Shown piece after piece: positions 6,443 to 7,092 of a DNA stretch of 7,092 nt. The stretch is taken from NCBI GenBank assembly GCA_963588535.1, contig CAVAII010000184.1, forward strand, positions 1 through 7,092, in the 5' to 3' direction. Both the position numbers and the translations under genes were made by a program. This DNA is from Scybalousia_A sp963588535 (lineage in GTDB: Bacteria > Bacteroidota > Bacteroidia > Bacteroidales > P3). The number at the start of each line of letters is the position of its first letter. The stretch's first letter is position 1. The notes under the pieces were generated by a model. The model searched no databases. It worked only from the letters and a program-made list of their open reading frames with translations, and was not told where the DNA came from.

Positions 6443-6886
6443 ATGAAGAAGACAATTTTTATGCTAATGCTATTGGCAATTAGTTTTGCCTTATCTGCAC
6501 AAGAGAAGAAATCTTGGGCACCTTTCTATTTTTCTAAGGATTATGTTGTTGTAGCAGTTTGTGCTAATACGACAGATGAAGAACTTTTGTCCATAAGAAA
6601 GAATATCCTAAAATATTCTTCTATTCGTTTTACTAACTTTGATGTAATTCGTTCGGGCGATGGTTCTATTTATTTTTTGTCTATGGAAGTTGATTGCCGA
6701 GACGGTTATAGCGGTAAGATTTCGCACGCTTTCGAACCTGGCGACACTACATATTATGGTTTTGTAAGGGATTTTTCTTTGAACACTTATAAGAAACCAT
6801 TTTTTATTGGCAATCTTCTCTCTCCTTATTCAGGCATTAACCACGTAGAAGAGTACATAAAAGAGAACAGCAAAGAGGAAGAATAG
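6443..6886 (+). CDS. Small secreted protein of unknown function
   Basis: Predicted exported protein of 147 residues: a signal peptide (KKTIF, then a hydrophobic stretch, cut after LSA at about residue 19) and a mature part of about 128 residues with no membrane segment. The centre reads TTDEELLSIRKNI (43-55), then IRFTNFDVIRSGDGSIYFLSM (61-81), then DGYSGK (87-92). From memory this resembles a module in the periplasmic parts of some Bacteroidota M56/BlaR1-like and related proteins, which run roughly as TsDEEL..ik..l...I.F....v.RN..GeI..i.i....G..g. Here it stands alone. Cys40 and Cys85 could form a disulphide. The acidic tail ends in KEEE. The start is fixed by the signal peptide; there is no Shine-Dalgarno, only an A-rich leader. 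It diverges from smpB and has its own -7 element. Gene call is firm; function is not known. Confidence 0.85.
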   Translation: MKKTIFMLMLLAISFALSAQEKKSWAPFYFSKDYVVVAVCANTTDEELLSIRKNILKYSSIRFTNFDVIRSGDGSIYFLSMEVDCRDGYSGKISHAFEPGDTTYYGFVRDFSLNTYKKPFFIGNLLSPYSGINHVEEYIKENSKEEE

Positions 6887-6904
6887 GTTTTTCCTTGACT
6901 TAGA

Positions 6905-6926
6905 GAAAAATAATTTTCATTTTTTT
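6905..6926 (+). terminator. Weak candidate terminator after the small secreted-protein gene
   Basis: GAAAA (6905-6909) can pair with TTTTC (6914-6918) around a four-base loop, followed by a T-run at 6919-6926. The stem is only five pairs with one G-C, so it would be very weak. It is listed because it lies 18 bases after the stop codon and before the next promoter; no better hairpin is visible there. Confidence 0.2.
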
Positions 6927-6938
6927 CGTATATTTTTC

Positions 6939-6967
6939 TTTGTTTTAGTTTTTTTTGTATAAATTTG
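6939..6967 (+). promoter_or_regulatory. Bacteroidota-type promoter of the right-edge gene
   Basis: TTTG (6939-6942), 17 bases, then TAAATTTG (6960-6967): both halves of the Bacteroidota primary promoter are present with spacing at the short end of the range. The leader to the ATG at 6998 would be about 25 bases and is A-rich, without a Shine-Dalgarno. Confidence 0.65.
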
Positions 6968-6997
6968 CAAAATGTTAAACTAATAAATCAAAGAAAA

Positions 6998-7092
6998 ATG
7001 AAGACGAATTTTTACCATTTCTCTTTTAGTTCTACCGATATCGTAACAAAGAGAAGCAGATTAGCCAAGAGAATTATTTGTTCTGTTATTTG
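6998..7092 (+). CDS. Start of an unidentified gene, cut off by the right window edge
   Basis: An open frame of 31 codons from an ATG placed about 30 bases after a good promoter, with no stop before the window ends. It begins MKTNFYHFSFSSTDIVTKRS and continues with a basic stretch (KRSRLAKR) leading into hydrophobic residues (IICSVI). That is what the beginning of a long-headed signal peptide or a first membrane segment would look like, but too little is visible to decide. No family is recognised. Confidence 0.5.
   Translation, partial: MKTNFYHFSFSSTDIVTKRSRLAKRIICSVI

Noticed and set aside
6972..6983. Three-codon open frame (ATG TTA AAC TAA) close to the predicted start of the right-edge transcript
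   Set aside because: So short a frame is expected by chance in AT-rich DNA, and the transcript start is not known precisely enough to say it is included.

Overview
The window looks like an AT-rich member of the Bacteroidota, probably Bacteroidales. The evidence is the promoter type (TAnnTTTG -7 elements upstream of ffh, smpB and both rightward genes), the near absence of Shine-Dalgarno sites, a secreted protein with DUF4369-like and TlpA/thioredoxin-like parts, and the general look of the SmpB, Ffh and peptide-binding lipoprotein sequences. No genus can be named from the sequence alone.

Layout. Positions 1-6243 are read leftward. In order of transcription they hold smpB (trans-translation factor), a secreted double thioredoxin-like protein, a YitT-family membrane protein and a family-5 peptide-binding lipoprotein. 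The gaps are 16, 23 and 21 bases, so these four probably form one operon. A short array of 21-bp tandem repeats follows. Beyond it lies ffh (SRP54), which has its own promoter and is cut by the left edge before its RNA-binding M domain. Positions 6376-7092 are read rightward: a small secreted protein of unknown function, then the first 31 codons of another gene with a good promoter. The 199-bp gap at 6244-6442 is a divergent promoter region.

How the genes fit. smpB and ffh are housekeeping genes of the ribosome and protein-export systems. The three genes between them act at the envelope: a periplasmic thioredoxin-fold protein, an inner-membrane protein of unknown substrate, and a solute-binding lipoprotein with no permease or ATPase in view. 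Their linkage to smpB looks like shared transcription rather than one pathway.

Most worth a second look: (1) the 21-bp array between the lipoprotein gene and ffh, whose units alternate between two core forms that are reverse complements (CTA/TAG), giving a 42-bp higher-order repeat; (2) a two-copy 21-bp repeat inside the lipoprotein gene that shares a 10-base core with that array; (3) the double thioredoxin-like protein, whose second domain has lost both active-site cysteines; (4) the small secreted protein, which resembles, from memory, a module attached to larger Bacteroidota sensor-type proteins. I see no convincing new defence, mobile or CRISPR system here.
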